Assembly (NCBI RefSeq): GCF_003429105.1
Contig: NZ_QVTD01000002.1
Location: 43,553-107,552 of the forward strand
Length of the DNA: 64,000 bases
Reading direction: 5' to 3'
DNA from: Peribacillus glennii
GTDB lineage: Bacteria; Bacillota; Bacilli; Bacillales; DSM-1321
Below are positions 35,722 to 45,891 of the stretch, piece by piece. Under the pieces are notes generated by a model. The model saw nothing but the letters and a program-made list of their open reading frames with translations, made no database searches and was not told where the DNA came from. The position numbers and the translations under genes were made by a program. Position 1 is the stretch's first letter. The number at the start of each line of letters is the position of its first letter.

Positions 35722-36810
35722 TTACTGGCCGAAGAAAAAGCCGGCCGGTTTTATTTTTTGCAGGTTCCTATAGGCCCTGCCATTCAGGTAAAAGAACATC
35801 GAATCAAAACCGCCAAAGCGGATCAATTTTCTGGCAAGCACACTCACACTTTTTTGGGATTTCACTTTATCGTCAGATAAGTAAAGTCCTAACAGCCCCC
35901 TATGGATCAATTGGTGGAAACGTTTATGCGGCAGCCTGTCTGAATATTGGTTAGACTTTTTTACAAAATGCGTGAACCGATCGAAAAGCTCTTTATCATC
36001 TTTGTAATAAGAGCAGAAGTTCAAGTCCCCGCCGTGCCTGTCTTCTTCCTGGTCTATAAAATAATCCAGTAAAATGTGCAGGCCTTGTATGTAAGGAAAA
36101 TACCCTTCCCGTATCACGTCAGCATACTGAGCCTCGAAATCCTGCCTAAGACTGTAGGAAACAAGGCAGAAAATACCGAGGGTAGAGCCTGAGCATGCAG
36201 AGAACTCATACCACGACATCGCCGGCAGTTGACTTTTATATCTGTCGAACCAAGTTTGAAGCCTTGGGATCCTTTCTTCGACCGTTACATGCTTGTGAAC
36301 CTGCAAATCGCTATAATAGGAGCAAAGCTCTTGCAAATAGGGAAGAATCGTGGGGTAGTGGACGATTTGCCTTAATACGGACTGGCACGTATTGACAAGT
36401 TCACTCAGGTACCCTCCATCCTCCTGGTCTTCCCGGAAGCGGTAATAGTTGACCTTCGATGCGGCGATATCCAGCGAATGTTGCATGGACTCATGCAAAG
36501 CCCTAAAGTCATCGGGATCTAACGAATTGCTTCTGTCGCATAAATTATCAAGATAATCGCTTATTGTTTGATAGGCAACAATAAACCGGATTGCCTCTGC
36601 ATTTTTTTCTTCAGCAATCAACGCCAGGATCGATCCACCCTCACAATGGAACGTTTTGGAGCAAATACTATCCAGGGCTTGCCTTCGCAATTCCGGATTT
36701 GGTATTTCTTCCGCTCTTTTCGTCCAGTGGCGAAGTTCTTTCTGTACAATCGGAAAGACATCCCGATATACATATTTCATTAATGCCAAAGGATTCGTCG
36801 GGACCGACAT
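35722..36810 (-). CDS. ytpB: Tetraprenyl-beta-curcumene synthase YtpB
   Basis: A type I terpene cyclase that makes C35 tetraprenyl-beta-curcumene, precursor of sesquarterpenes found in spores. Seen: an Asp-rich YQTISDYLDNLCDRSN (metal-binding for diphosphate), a second acidic site DYFIDQEEDRHGGDL, and a helical layout over 362 residues, the usual size. It lies downstream of ytpA, as in B. subtilis, but 190 bases apart. The ribosome site GAGGTGAG precedes the ATG. The long-chain prenyl diphosphate it needs is also the menaquinone side-chain precursor type. Confidence 0.9.
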   Translation of the reverse strand: MSVPTNPLALMKYVYRDVFPIVQKELRHWTKRAEEIPNPELRRQALDSICSKTFHCEGGSILALIAEEKNAEAIRFIVAYQTISDYLDNLCDRSNSLDPDDFRALHESMQHSLDIAASKVNYYRFREDQEDGGYLSELVNTCQSVLRQIVHYPTILPYLQELCSYYSDLQVHKHVTVEERIPRLQTWFDRYKSQLPAMSWYEFSACSGSTLGIFCLVSYSLRQDFEAQYADVIREGYFPYIQGLHILLDYFIDQEEDRHGGDLNFCSYYKDDKELFDRFTHFVKKSNQYSDRLPHKRFHQLIHRGLLGLYLSDDKVKSQKSVSVLARKLIRFGGFDSMFFYLNGRAYRNLQKIKPAGFFFGQ

Positions 36811-37001
36811 CCACTCACCTCACTTAAATGATGGCTGCATTCACTATATATAAGAAAGTCATTTATTTAAATCTGATTCCCGCTTTATTTTTGCCATGTG
36901 AAACCACGTTTGCACATGCCTTCCAGCAAAGCTGAACTCCCCGGCCTATGCAACTGAAGCTGAACTGAGCCAAATCAACAATACTAACTATTAAATCGAT
37001 C

Positions 37002-37808
37002 TTAAACAATATACCCGAGTGTTTTTAAGCGGTTTTCGACAAAGCCTAAAGCATACTGAAATACGCTTTCACGTTCCGGCTCGTTAAATATCTCGTGGTA
37101 TAGCTGCTGCCATTCTTTATACTGTTTTTCACTGCATTGATTATAATTAAACCATTCCCGGACCGATTTCTTATCTACAATCCGATCGTCGCCGCCTTGC
37201 ATCACCAAAAGCGGGACATCCTGGAAATGGGGAATGTCTTCAAATGCCTGTTTCATCGCGTTCACAAGTTCACGGTACCATCTGACCGAAACCTTTGTTA
37301 CATAAAGGCTGTCATTCATATCTTCTTCGATGATATCCCGATTCCTCGTAGCGATATCTGGGGTAATCCCCGCCTCGATCCTGAATTTAGGCACGATAAT
37401 GTTAAGCCCATGTGACAGGGCATCAAGCATTTTGGATGGCTGCTGGACCAAGCCCAGGCAAGGAGATGATAGGATGACGCCTGCTAGATCCAGCTCATCC
37501 TCCTGCAAAAGCCTGATTGCCACAAGGCCGCCCATACTGTGACCCAACAGGAACACAGGGAGTGAATATTGATAGGCTTCCGTAATCCAGCCCCTTACTT
37601 CCTGTAAGTAATCCTCGAAGGAATCAATATGCCCCCTAAAAGCACGAGTAGTCATTCCCTGCCCCGGAAGGTCTCCCATAATGACATGGTACCCTGATGA
37701 CCGCCACATTTGCGAAAGCCACTTATATCGGCCATGGTGCTCCATGGCACCATGTATTATGATGATAACGGCTTTTGCATCTTTGCCGTCTGCCTCCCAT
37801 TTCCACAT
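37002..37808 (-). CDS. ytpA: Alpha/beta hydrolase YtpA (lysophospholipase type)
   Basis: A serine hydrolase; B. subtilis YtpA is a phospholipase needed for the phospholipid antibiotic bacilysocin. Seen: HGAMEHHGRY with the oxyanion region, MGDLPGQGMT, the nucleophile elbow LLGHSMGGLVA, GGDDRIVD with the acid, and YHEIFNEPE with the His. The ATG at 37808 follows AAAGGAGG by seven bases (268 residues); the frame opens 11 codons earlier without support. The activity is inferred from the orthologue. Confidence 0.87.
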   Translation of the reverse strand: MWKWEADGKDAKAVIIIIHGAMEHHGRYKWLSQMWRSSGYHVIMGDLPGQGMTTRAFRGHIDSFEDYLQEVRGWITEAYQYSLPVFLLGHSMGGLVAIRLLQEDELDLAGVILSSPCLGLVQQPSKMLDALSHGLNIIVPKFRIEAGITPDIATRNRDIIEEDMNDSLYVTKVSVRWYRELVNAMKQAFEDIPHFQDVPLLVMQGGDDRIVDKKSVREWFNYNQCSEKQYKEWQQLYHEIFNEPERESVFQYALGFVENRLKTLGYIV

Positions 37809-38002
37809 AGGAAATCCTCCTTTGACATCTGCTTGGCTCACAATGATGAAAATCTTTTAAATAAATGGCATTTTACACCTATTCCTATTCCCGTTAAAAT
37901 AGAAGTAATGCATATGTATGCCGAAGGCAAAAAATTCAATAAAAGGCTATAACAAAAATAATACCGAAAAAATACATACTACGGAAAGGATTTGACTTCA
38001 AA

Positions 38003-38524
38003 TTGATAATTTACCCTTATAAAGAAAAGGCACCCCAAATTGCCGAAAGCGCGTACATTGCGGATAATGCAGTCGTCACTGGCGATGTTACCATCGGCGA
38101 GCATTCCAGCCTCTGGTTTAATTCTGTTATCCGGGGGGATGTGGCTCCGACCATCATCGGGAATAAAGTGAACATCCAGGATAACAGTGTATTGCACCAA
38201 AGTCCGAACAACCCGCTCATATTGGAAGATGAGGTGTCTATCGGCCATGGGGTAATCCTGCATAGCTGCAAAATCAAAAAAGGTGCATTGATTGGCATGG
38301 GTTCCATCATCCTCGACAATGCCGAAATCGGTGAAGGAGCGTTTATTGGTGCAGGAAGCCTTGTTCCACAGGGTAAAGTAATTCCTCCTAATAGCCTGGC
38401 GTTTGGCAGGCCAGCGAAGGTGATACGCGAATTAAATGAAGATGATAAAAAAGACATGGAGCGCATTAGCCGAGAATACGCGGAAAAGGGCCAGTTCTAT
38501 AAAAAAGCCGATCGCATAAAGTAA
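38003..38524 (+). CDS. ytoA: Gamma-carbonic anhydrase family protein YtoA
   Basis: A trimeric left-handed beta-helix protein of the gamma-class carbonic anhydrase/transferase hexapeptide family. Seen: repeated [IV]G hexapeptides (TIGEHSSLWF, VNIQDNSVLH, SIGHGVILHSC, EIGEGAFIGAG) and the three ligand histidines in LHQSP and GHGVILHSC. 173 residues. Carbonic anhydrase activity is not shown for this branch. The start is TTG at 38003, the only candidate in frame; the site AAAGGA is twelve bases off. Confidence 0.9.
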   Translation: MIIYPYKEKAPQIAESAYIADNAVVTGDVTIGEHSSLWFNSVIRGDVAPTIIGNKVNIQDNSVLHQSPNNPLILEDEVSIGHGVILHSCKIKKGALIGMGSIILDNAEIGEGAFIGAGSLVPQGKVIPPNSLAFGRPAKVIRELNEDDKKDMERISREYAEKGQFYKKADRIK

Positions 38525-38649
38525 ACGGAACAATTTTTGGACTGTTTTATTTAGTATGAAATAACCCAATCAAATTTAGTCACTCGTTTGCACCTGCATT
38601 GTTGTAATGTGGACTGCTTCGCAGGGCTCTGGACAATAAAGCCTTAATG

Positions 38650-38692
38650 TGAAAAAGAAGAGGATTTACAGCAGCTGTAATTCCTCTTCTTC
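38650..38692. terminator. Long palindromic terminator between ytoA and metK
   Basis: aagaagaggatttacag (from 38656) pairs with ctgtaattcctcttctt (to 38692) over a cag loop. The minus strand ends in TTTTTCAC, so metK is the main user. The 38525-38649 stretch shows nothing else. Confidence 0.8.
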
Positions 38693-38740
38693 ACTTTGAT
38701 TACTCAGGTATTGGACGAAGCCATTTAGCCAAGACCCCTA

Positions 38741-39937
38741 TTATTTCGCTTGTGCTTTTAATGCTGCAGCTTTATCGGTACGCTCCCATGGCAAATCGAT
38801 ATCATTGCGGCCGAAATGGCCGTATGCAGCCGTTTGCTTGTAAATCGGGCGGCGAAGGTCGAGCATATTAATAATTCCGGCTGGACGGAGGTCAAAATTA
38901 GCCCGGACCAGGTCGACCAGAACATCTTCACCGACTGTTCCTGTTCCGAAAGTATCCACAGAAATCGATACTGGCTGTGCAACACCGATCGCATAAGCAA
39001 GCTGCACCTCAACCTTATCTGCAAGGCCTGCAGCTACGATGTTTTTCGCTACGTAACGGGCTGCATATGCTGCGGAGCGGTCTACTTTTGTAGGATCCTT
39101 ACCGGAGAATGCGCCCCCGCCATGGCGCGCATAGCCACCATACGTATCAACGATGATCTTGCGCCCTGTCAGGCCCGCGTCACCTTGAGGCCCTCCGATA
39201 ACAAAGCGTCCTGTAGGGTTGATGAAATACTTGGTATTTTCATCAATTAACTCAGCAGGAACTACCGGATTGATCACATGTTCCTTTAAGTTGCGCTGGA
39301 TTTGCTCCAGGCTGATTTCCGGATGGTGCTGGGTGGAAATGACAATTGTGTCGATGCGAACAGGCTTATCGTTCTCATCATACTCAACAGTAACCTGTGT
39401 TTTACCGTCCGGACGAAGGTATGGAAGGATTTCCTCCTTGCGCACTTCAGTCAACCTGCGGGAAATCTTGTGGGCCAATGAAATAGGAAGAGGCATAAGC
39501 TCTTTTGTTTCATTGCAGGCAAAACCAAACATTAATCCCTGGTCTCCCGCTCCTATCGCTTCGATTTCTTCATCAGTCATCTGGCCTTCACGGGCTTCCA
39601 GAGCCTGGTCAACACCCATTGCGATATCGGGCGATTGCTCATCGATGGATGTCAAAACGGCACAAGTTTGTGCATCGAAACCATATTTCGCTCGGGTATA
39701 GCCGATATCGGCAATTGTTTCACGCACGATTTTTGGAATGTCTACATATGTAGAAGTGGTGATTTCCCCCGCTACCAGGACGAGACCTGTTGTTACTGAC
39801 GTTTCGCATGCAACACGCGCATTTGCATCTTTTGAAAGGATTGCATCCAATATTGAATCTGAAATCTGGTCACAAATTTTATCCGGATGACCTTCAGTTA
39901 CAGACTCCGAAGTAAATAGACGACGGTTCTTTGACAT
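38741..39937 (-). CDS. metK: S-adenosylmethionine synthetase
   Basis: MetK makes SAM from methionine and ATP. Seen: [39 protein letters not shown], the signature [16 protein letters not shown], and the C-terminal [13 protein letters not shown]. 398 residues. AAGGAGG precedes the ATG. A SAM-I riboswitch with its terminator lies ~210 bases upstream, so the product represses its own gene. In B. subtilis asnB follows between metK and pckA; here a DCC-family gene takes that place. Confidence 0.98.
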   Translation of the reverse strand: MSKNRRLFTSESVTEGHPDKICDQISDSILDAILSKDANARVACETSVTTGLVLVAGEITTSTYVDIPKIVRETIADIGYTRAKYGFDAQTCAVLTSIDEQSPDIAMGVDQALEAREGQMTDEEIEAIGAGDQGLMFGFACNETKELMPLPISLAHKISRRLTEVRKEEILPYLRPDGKTQVTVEYDENDKPVRIDTIVISTQHHPEISLEQIQRNLKEHVINPVVPAELIDENTKYFINPTGRFVIGGPQGDAGLTGRKIIVDTYGGYARHGGGAFSGKDPTKVDRSAAYAARYVAKNIVAAGLADKVEVQLAYAIGVAQPVSISVDTFGTGTVGEDVLVDLVRANFDLRPAGIINMLDLRRPIYKQTAAYGHFGRNDIDLPWERTDKAAALKAQAK

Positions 39938-40148
39938 CTGATTTCCTCCTTATGAAAATAGTATGATGTTTAGGCTGCAGAAAATATGAAGCTTGAAGGA
40001 ATCGGATCACCCAGTACTTATTTTCATATTTCCTCGCCCGTTTTTTTTTGACGGAGCTCGTTCCCTTTTTAAGTTTCATAATAGATGCAGTAAAGAAATG
40101 ATTGGCTTTTGACACCCGTCATGATAACATCTCTTTACATACTTTATA

Positions 40149-40365
40149 CAAAAAAACCCTTTCCTACTCATAGAGGAAAGGTGTGTAGTCTGACATCTAT
40201 CCTTTCTTCTTATCGTTCAAGGGTTTGTAAACCTTGCACCAGGTTAGCACCATCGCCATGGAATAATCCTGTTCAGCTCCGCAATCTCGGCTTACAAGTT
40301 TCCTATGGCAGGTTGCCGGGTTTCAAAGGGCCTGTCCCCTCCACCAACTCGGGATAAGAGAATCC
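40149..40365 (-). ncRNA. SAM-I (S-box) riboswitch of metK
   Basis: The minus strand reads TTCTTATCCCGAG-type P1 start, GTTGGTGGAGGGGACAGGCC, GAAACCCGGCAACC, GGTGCTAACCTGGTGCAAGG and ends in a terminator ccctttcct / aggaaagg with seven T (40149-40182). All S-box core segments are present. SAM binding favours the terminator. Confidence 0.95.
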
Positions 40366-40377
40366 GTACAAGGTAAA

Positions 40378-40405
40378 ATCATAACAAAGTAACGAAAAAA
40401 GTCAA
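40378..40405 (-). promoter_or_regulatory. SigA promoter of metK
   Basis: On the minus strand TTGACT (40400-40405), 16 bases, TATGAT (40378-40383), starting transcription a few bases before the riboswitch. Confidence 0.65.
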
Positions 40406-40468
40406 ATAATATTTACAGCTGTTTTTCACAAAAAAATTATTGCTTTGCATTTGTATGCCAGACCGGTT

Positions 40469-40843
40469 TTATAATGAACACTTTCCATCCTTGCACTCTT
40501 TGCTTAAAAACAAATGCCTTCGCGCAGCAATAAAACGGTATAGGGGAACACCAATCAACGGCACGGACGGAATGTAACAAAAAGCACCAATAAGGAATAA
40601 AAGAGGGCATTTAACCATGATCCGTCTTACTGCGTAAAAACCCTTCAAGACCTTTCCCTTTTTCGTTACCAAGTGCATCTCTTCTCTTAATTGTTTCTTA
40701 TTAAAGTGGATTGTATGGTTTTGTTTTTCATATTCTTGAAGGGACGCCCACTTAATGCTGTCAAGCCAATCAAATGCTGATATCGCTTGTTTCGTTTTTC
40801 GGCAAAGGATACATTCAGCATCGTATAAAGCGGTATCGGTCAA
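40469..40843 (-). CDS. DCC family thiol-disulfide oxidoreductase (DUF393)
   Basis: A 124-residue protein of the DUF393 family, which carries a thioredoxin-like N-terminal CxxC. Seen: the family opening LYDAECILCRK with the CxxC pair, a helix-strand pattern after it, and a hydrophobic stretch PLLFLIGAFCYIPSVPLIGVPLY near the C-terminus that could touch the membrane; it ends with two more cysteines. The function is unproven. The start is TTG at 40843 behind AAAAGG. It sits alone between metK and pckA, and no partner gene is apparent. Confidence 0.75.
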   Translation of the reverse strand: MTDTALYDAECILCRKTKQAISAFDWLDSIKWASLQEYEKQNHTIHFNKKQLREEMHLVTKKGKVLKGFYAVRRIMVKCPLLFLIGAFCYIPSVPLIGVPLYRFIAARRHLFLSKECKDGKCSL

Positions 40844-41000
40844 CCTACCACAACCTTTTATGGATAGTACTATTCTATTCCCTTTCCTTTATCGCACAAA
40901 CCTGCCAAAAACATCGGCAAAGACAGGAACCCCTTGCTGAAAGTGCTTTCATCAATTATTATTGAATATAAAAAATAGTCACAAAAATATCACTATTAGT

Positions 41001-41029
41001 ATAGACTATTTAGATAAATGTGTTATACT
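41001..41029 (+). promoter_or_regulatory. pckA promoter overlapping a CcpN-type operator
   Basis: ATAGAC (41001-41006), 17 bases, TATACT (41024-41029). The string TGTGTTATACT (41019-41029) fits the published CcpN consensus TRTGHYATAYW at every position and covers the -10. This agrees with CcpN repression of pckA on glucose in B. subtilis. Confidence 0.65.
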
Positions 41030-41073
41030 ATTTATATTACTTAAATAAAACGTATAAAGGAAGGTATCTCATA

Positions 41074-42660
41074 ATGAATTCTGTTGGCATTTCAAATGAG
41101 TTACACAATTTATTGGCCGGAAGCAACGTGAATGTTCAACTTTCCGTACCTCAACTAGTGGAAAAAGTATTGAGCCGAAAAGAAGGGGTTCTTACATCAA
41201 CAGGCGCAGTTAAAGCTGAAACTGGAAAATATACAGGCCGTTCCCCTAAGGATAAATATATCGTCGAGGAATCTTCCATTAAAGAAAAGATTGACTGGGG
41301 AGCAGTGAACCAGCCGATTTCCGAAGAAGTGTTTGCTAACCTTTATGATAAAATGATAAATCATTTAAAACAAAAAGACGATATTTTTGTATTTAATGGA
41401 TTTGCCGGTGCTGACCATAAGTATCGGCTGCCTATCCAGGTCATTAACGAATATGCATGGCATAATTTGTTTGCCCACCAATTATTCATCAGACCGAATG
41501 AAGAAGAGCTAAAGGGTCATAAAGCAGAATTCACCGTTATTTCAGCCCCTGATTTCAAAGCCGACCCTGCCGTTGACGGCACCAAATCAGAGACATTCAT
41601 CATCGTTTCCTTTGAGCACCGCACTGTTTTGATAGGTGGAACGGAATATGCCGGGGAAATGAAAAAATCCATTTTTTCAGTCATGAACTACCTGCTCCCT
41701 GAAACAGGAATTTTGCCAATGCATTGTTCGGCCAACGTAGGCAGGGAAGGCGATGTTGCCCTGTTCTTCGGATTATCCGGAACAGGAAAGACCACTCTTT
41801 CTGCTGACCCTAACCGCAAGTTGATCGGTGATGATGAACATGGCTGGTCTTCTAACGGTGTATTTAATATTGAGGGAGGATGCTATGCAAAATGCATCAA
41901 CTTATCCCGTGAAAAGGAACCTCAAATTTTCGATGCGATCCGTTTCGGTGCCGTACTTGAAAATGTAGTGATAGATGAAGATACAAGGGTCGCTGATTAC
42001 GATGACAATTCATTAACTGAAAACACCCGAGCGGCCTACACGATACAGTCTATTGATAATATTGTCGACCCTAGCATTGCAGGTCATCCAAATACAATTA
42101 TCTTCTTGACTGCTGACGCTTTCGGCGTATTGCCCCCGATCAGCAAGCTGACGAAAGAACAGGCGATGTTCCATTTCTTAAGCGGTTACACAAGCAAGCT
42201 GGCTGGTACCGAGCGCGGAATCACATCTCCTGAAGCAACTTTCTCCACCTGCTTTGGTTCGCCATTCCTGCCGCTTCCTGCAACGCGCTACGCGGAAATG
42301 CTGGGTGAAAAAATCGACCAGCACGGTGCCAAGGTTTTCCTGGTTAACACAGGATGGACCGGTGGAGAATATGGCACAGGAAGCCGGATGAAGCTTGCTT
42401 ATACGCGGGCAATGATCCAGGCTGCTCTCGAAGGTGAATTAACGAACGTAGAGACAATACGCGATGAAATCTTTGGCTTGGACATTCCACTCCATGTACC
42501 AGGCGTTCCGGACGAAGTTTTGCAGCCAGTCAAGACATGGAATGATAAAGCAGCCTACGAAGCAAAGGCTAATGAACTCGCGGCTAAATTCCGTGCCAAT
42601 TTCAAGAAATTTTCAAATGTACCAAGCGAAATGGAACAATTGGGCGGACCGAACGCATAA
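41074..42660 (+). CDS. pckA: Phosphoenolpyruvate carboxykinase (ATP)
   Basis: PckA converts oxaloacetate and ATP to PEP and CO2, the first step of gluconeogenesis. Seen: the TGRSPKDKY substrate segment, the Mn-binding HCSANVG, the PEPCK P-loop GLSGTGKTT (233-241), DDEHGW, and the C-terminal [16 protein letters not shown]. 528 residues from the ATG at 41074, which has AAAGGAAGG upstream; the frame opens earlier without a site. A CcpN-type operator overlaps the promoter. Confidence 0.98.
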   Translation: MNSVGISNELHNLLAGSNVNVQLSVPQLVEKVLSRKEGVLTSTGAVKAETGKYTGRSPKDKYIVEESSIKEKIDWGAVNQPISEEVFANLYDKMINHLKQKDDIFVFNGFAGADHKYRLPIQVINEYAWHNLFAHQLFIRPNEEELKGHKAEFTVISAPDFKADPAVDGTKSETFIIVSFEHRTVLIGGTEYAGEMKKSIFSVMNYLLPETGILPMHCSANVGREGDVALFFGLSGTGKTTLSADPNRKLIGDDEHGWSSNGVFNIEGGCYAKCINLSREKEPQIFDAIRFGAVLENVVIDEDTRVADYDDNSLTENTRAAYTIQSIDNIVDPSIAGHPNTIIFLTADAFGVLPPISKLTKEQAMFHFLSGYTSKLAGTERGITSPEATFSTCFGSPFLPLPATRYAEMLGEKIDQHGAKVFLVNTGWTGGEYGTGSRMKLAYTRAMIQAALEGELTNVETIRDEIFGLDIPLHVPGVPDEVLQPVKTWNDKAAYEAKANELAAKFRANFKKFSNVPSEMEQLGGPNA

Positions 42661-42695
42661 TTGTACTTGATACCGCTTGAACAGTCTCCATAAAA

Positions 42696-42732
42696 GGGAA
42701 GAGGCCTATCCAGGCTTCTTCCCTTATTTTAT
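42696..42732 (+). terminator. Terminator of pckA
   Basis: gggaagaggcc (42696-42706) pairs with ggcttcttccc (42713-42723), followed by TTATTTTAT. Confidence 0.85.
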
Positions 42733-42745
42733 ATAAAATATACAA

Positions 42746-42850
42746 ATTAAAAATTTCAACATGTATTGATGTCTAGCTTCGTTGTCATGGATGTACAGGA
42801 CGTGGCAATGCATTAGCCGACGGTCCTTACAACGGGGCACTTCCGCTTTC
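42746..42850 (-). repeat. Dispersed intergenic element, copy B
   Basis: Best match to copy A, on the opposite strand: starts (minus) aaagcggaagtgccccgttg and ends gaagctagacatcaatacatgttgaaatttttaat. Confidence 0.75.
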
Positions 42851-42855
42851 CTTAT

Positions 42856-43098
42856 TTAATTGGTCGAGTTGAGCGATACTAGCTTGTATGTGATTACAGT
42901 CCGGCCGCTTGACCACTCTACCTTCTGAATGACACCAGTTCCGCTGGTTTCGCTTTGGAGTGTTTTGCGTACGTCCAGTGGAATATCGAGCGGATACAAC
43001 CTGTAACCTTCCTTCTCCAGGGAGAAGATGTTTTCTTCTTTTCTGTCCTCACGGCCCTTGGTTACAATCATGGTATTCAATTCTAACGGCATCCCCAT
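42856..43098 (-). CDS. ytmB: YtmB family protein (DUF2584)
   Basis: An 80-residue protein matching B. subtilis YtmB in length and position; the function is unknown. Seen: GMPLELNTMIVTKG, a central YRLYPLDIPLDVRK and TVITYKLVSL at the end, all beta-rich. AAGGAGG lies eight bases before the ATG. It follows ytmA on the same strand by 35 bases, so the two are likely cotranscribed. Confidence 0.85.
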   Translation of the reverse strand: MGMPLELNTMIVTKGREDRKEENIFSLEKEGYRLYPLDIPLDVRKTLQSETSGTGVIQKVEWSSGRTVITYKLVSLNSTN

Positions 43099-43133
43099 AA
43101 TCTTGGCCTCCTTAATAAGATATCTTTATAGTA

Positions 43134-43925
43134 TCATTTTTTTCGTTGGCGTTTCATCCATTGTGTTAAATCTTCAACGATTTGCCTATTCATCGCCGGA
43201 GGGAAATAGTGGGTGAAATTATCAAAATACCAGCTCTCCACAGGCTTCTCTTTCGATTTTAGTATCTTTTCCAGCCTGTAGGCATGTTCAATCGAAACGT
43301 TTTCATCCAGTACTCCATGAATGATTAACACAGGCGCATCCAATTCGTCCGCTTCAAATAAAGGCGTTCGATATTCGTACTGCTCCGGGTATTTTTTTGG
43401 GGTTCCCCCAATTACCCGCTTCATCATCCTTCTTAGGTCCTCCCTTTCCACGTATGTAAGGAACATGTCCGAAACGCCTCCCCAGGTTACAACCGAGGCA
43501 GCATTTTTACAGTGTATCGCTGTCCACAACGCCATTACTCCGCCTCTGGAAAAGCCGAACACATGAATTGAATCCGGGTTGACCCTTGGATGTTGCTCCA
43601 GCAATGTAAAGGCAGAAATGGCATCTTGCCGATCTTCGCCAGCAAAATCTTCATCTCCTTCCCCGCCCTGGTTCCCGCGATAAAAAGGTGCAAATACGAT
43701 AAAGCCCTGTGCAGCAAACTGTATGATCCTGCCCGGCCGCACCTTCCCGACATTTTTGATGCCACCGCGCAAGTAGAGAAACCCGTCAAGTACATCCCCT
43801 TTAACAGGTTCAGCCAACAGCCCTTTTACCCTGAGTCCCTGAGAGATATAAGTGACGGAATAAAGATGGATCCCCGGATGAGGGGACGGAAAACGCCGCT
43901 TTTCAATAATGGTGCCGTCTTGCAT
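43134..43925 (-). CDS. ytmA: Alpha/beta hydrolase YtmA (prolyl-oligopeptidase-like)
   Basis: A serine hydrolase with a peptidase S9-like fold; substrate unknown. Seen: YLRGGIKNVGKVR, FYRGNQGGEGDEDFAG, the nucleophile elbow VFGFSRGGVMA, a LIIHGVLDENVS segment with the acid, and the catalytic His in NFTHYFPP. 263 residues. It lies upstream of ytmB on the same strand, as in B. subtilis. Confidence 0.85.
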   Translation of the reverse strand: MQDGTIIEKRRFPSPHPGIHLYSVTYISQGLRVKGLLAEPVKGDVLDGFLYLRGGIKNVGKVRPGRIIQFAAQGFIVFAPFYRGNQGGEGDEDFAGEDRQDAISAFTLLEQHPRVNPDSIHVFGFSRGGVMALWTAIHCKNAASVVTWGGVSDMFLTYVEREDLRRMMKRVIGGTPKKYPEQYEYRTPLFEADELDAPVLIIHGVLDENVSIEHAYRLEKILKSKEKPVESWYFDNFTHYFPPAMNRQIVEDLTQWMKRQRKK

Positions 43926-44099
43926 ATTTCATTCCCCCTTCACGCAATTGCTTATTTGTATTGTAAAACAAAGATGCGCATTTATCCCGTTATAACAGTT
44001 TCATTCTAAGGTTCCATAGGCATTCACACATTTTTATTTCCGGAATACCATATGTTAAACCGCCACACATACACCAAAACGATAAAAAGGAGGATTTCC

Positions 44100-45095
44100 A
44101 TGAAAAAGCGGGTAAGGGCCGGCATCGTTCTATTTATTTCCATGCTGATGGTAATTTCCCTTGCGGCATGCGGAAAAGATCAGATACAAAAGGTCAGGAT
44201 TGCTGAGGTAACACGTTCTATATTCTATGCCCCACAATACGTAGCGATTGAAAAAGGATTTTTTAAAGAAGAGGGACTGGATGTAAGTTTAAAGACAACT
44301 CCCGGCGGGGACAAAACGATGACAGCATTGATTTCAAACGGTGCGGATATTGCTCTAGTAGGTTCTGAGACTTCTATATATGTCGCTGCTCAAGGATCTA
44401 AGGACCCGGTCATCAATTTTGCCCAGTTGACACAAACGGATGGAACCTTCCTTGTTTCAAGAAAAAAAATCGAAAAGTTTGACTGGAATATGCTAAAGGG
44501 CTCAACCTTCCTGGGACAACGGAAAGGCGGCATGCCGCAAATGGTTGGCGAATTTGTGCTGAAAAAGCACGGAATCGATCCGCACAAGGACCTCAAGCTA
44601 ATCCAGAATGTCGACTATGCCAATATAGCTACTGCTTTTGCGTCCGGTACCGGGGATTATGTCCAGCTTTTTGAACCGACAGCCAGCGTGTTTGAGAAGG
44701 AAGGCAAAGGACATATCGTGGCATCTTTTGGAACCGAGTCCGGCCATGTACCATATACCTCCTTTATGGCAAAGCAAAGCTATATGAAAAAGAATAAAGA
44801 AACAATAGAAAAATTTACGAGGGCTTTGAAAAAGGCACAGGATTGGGTCCAAAAACAAAGTGCCGAAGAGACGGCTAAAGTGATTCAGCCATTTTTCGAG
44901 GATTCAGACCTGGAAACAATCGAGACCGTAGTGGAAAGATATAAAAGCCAGGGTTCAATTGCAACGGACCCGATCTTGGAAGAAGAAGAGTGGAATAACC
45001 TGCAGGATATCATGGACGAAGCAGGAGAGCTTCCTAAGCGAACCGATTACAAGAAACTCGTTAACACGGAATTTGCCAAAAAGGTCTCTAAATAA
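44100..45095 (+). CDS. ytlA: ABC transporter substrate-binding lipoprotein YtlA
   Basis: A lipoprotein receptor of an NMT1/SsuA-type ABC importer. Seen: a signal peptide with lipobox LAAC (Cys24), then RIAEVTRSIFYAPQYVAIEKGFFKEEGLDV, the classic opening of nitrate/sulfonate/thiamine-precursor binding proteins. 331 residues. AAAGGAGG lies six bases before the ATG at 44100. It is first of a three-gene operon. The substrate is not shown; no TPP or other riboswitch is seen upstream. Confidence 0.87.
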   Translation: MKKRVRAGIVLFISMLMVISLAACGKDQIQKVRIAEVTRSIFYAPQYVAIEKGFFKEEGLDVSLKTTPGGDKTMTALISNGADIALVGSETSIYVAAQGSKDPVINFAQLTQTDGTFLVSRKKIEKFDWNMLKGSTFLGQRKGGMPQMVGEFVLKKHGIDPHKDLKLIQNVDYANIATAFASGTGDYVQLFEPTASVFEKEGKGHIVASFGTESGHVPYTSFMAKQSYMKKNKETIEKFTRALKKAQDWVQKQSAEETAKVIQPFFEDSDLETIETVVERYKSQGSIATDPILEEEEWNNLQDIMDEAGELPKRTDYKKLVNTEFAKKVSK

Positions 45096-45108
45096 GGGAG
45101 GCTTTATA

Positions 45109-45891
45109 ATGGGATTTTTAACAATTAACAATATTCACCATACCTTTTTTACAGAAAAAACCTCAACTACTGCCCTGGAGAATATCAGTCTGGATATCGA
45201 GGAAGGGGAATTCATTTCCTTCCTCGGGCCCAGCGGATGCGGTAAAACAACCCTGCTGTCGATCATCGCCGGCCTTTTTTATCCAACCTCAGGGAACATC
45301 CTGTTGGAAAACAAACCGATTCACGGTGATACAGGGTTCTCAATTGGCTACATGCTCCAGCAGGATTATCTTTTTCCATGGAAGACAATAGAGGAAAATA
45401 TCATGCTTGGGTTAAAGCTCTTACAAAAGGATGATGCCGTATCGAGGACCCAGGCGTTGAAGCTTCTGGGGGATGTTGGCTTATCCGGCGTAGAAAAACA
45501 GTTTCCAAGACAGCTGTCGGGGGGCATGAGGCAGCGTGCAGCCCTTGCACGAACTCTTGCTGTAGATCCGAAAATTTTGTTGTTGGATGAACCATTTTCG
45601 GCGCTCGATTATCAGACTAAGCTGAAGCTTGAAGACCTTGTGTCCGACACTTTAAAAGCATTCGGGAAAACCGCGGTCCTAGTAACCCACGACATCGGCG
45701 AGTCCATTGCCATGAGCGACCGAGTCTATCTATTTACCGCAAAGCCGGGCAGAATCCATAAAACTTTTACCATACCAGCCGAGCTTCGGTCCCTTTCTCC
45801 TTTTGAAGCGAGAAACCACCCGTTGTATCCGGAATTATTTCAAACCATATGGAAGGAGCTGGAGAGTCTTGAAATCCACCCGGGAAATTAA
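45109..45891 (+). CDS. ytlC: ABC transporter ATP-binding protein YtlC
   Basis: The ATPase subunit of the same importer. Seen: Walker [13 protein letters not shown], the Q-loop [10 protein letters not shown], signature [15 protein letters not shown], Walker [13 protein letters not shown] and the switch His in VTHDIGE. 260 residues from the ATG at 45109 (AAGGGAGG upstream), 13 bases after ytlA. The frame extends upstream but overlaps ytlA. Confidence 0.92.
   Translation: MGFLTINNIHHTFFTEKTSTTALENISLDIEEGEFISFLGPSGCGKTTLLSIIAGLFYPTSGNILLENKPIHGDTGFSIGYMLQQDYLFPWKTIEENIMLGLKLLQKDDAVSRTQALKLLGDVGLSGVEKQFPRQLSGGMRQRAALARTLAVDPKILLLDEPFSALDYQTKLKLEDLVSDTLKAFGKTAVLVTHDIGESIAMSDRVYLFTAKPGRIHKTFTIPAELRSLSPFEARNHPLYPELFQTIWKELESLEIHPGN

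Noticed and set aside
36811..37001. 190-bp gap between ytpA and ytpB as a hidden gene or RNA
   Set aside because: No frame with a ribosome site and no stable RNA motif was seen.
38525..38649. Possible further copy of the dispersed element after ytoA
   Set aside because: Only short words match; the ordered blocks are absent.
39938..40148. Extra regulatory RNA between the SAM riboswitch terminator and metK
   Set aside because: The leader is AT-rich with only weak pairing and no recognisable motif.
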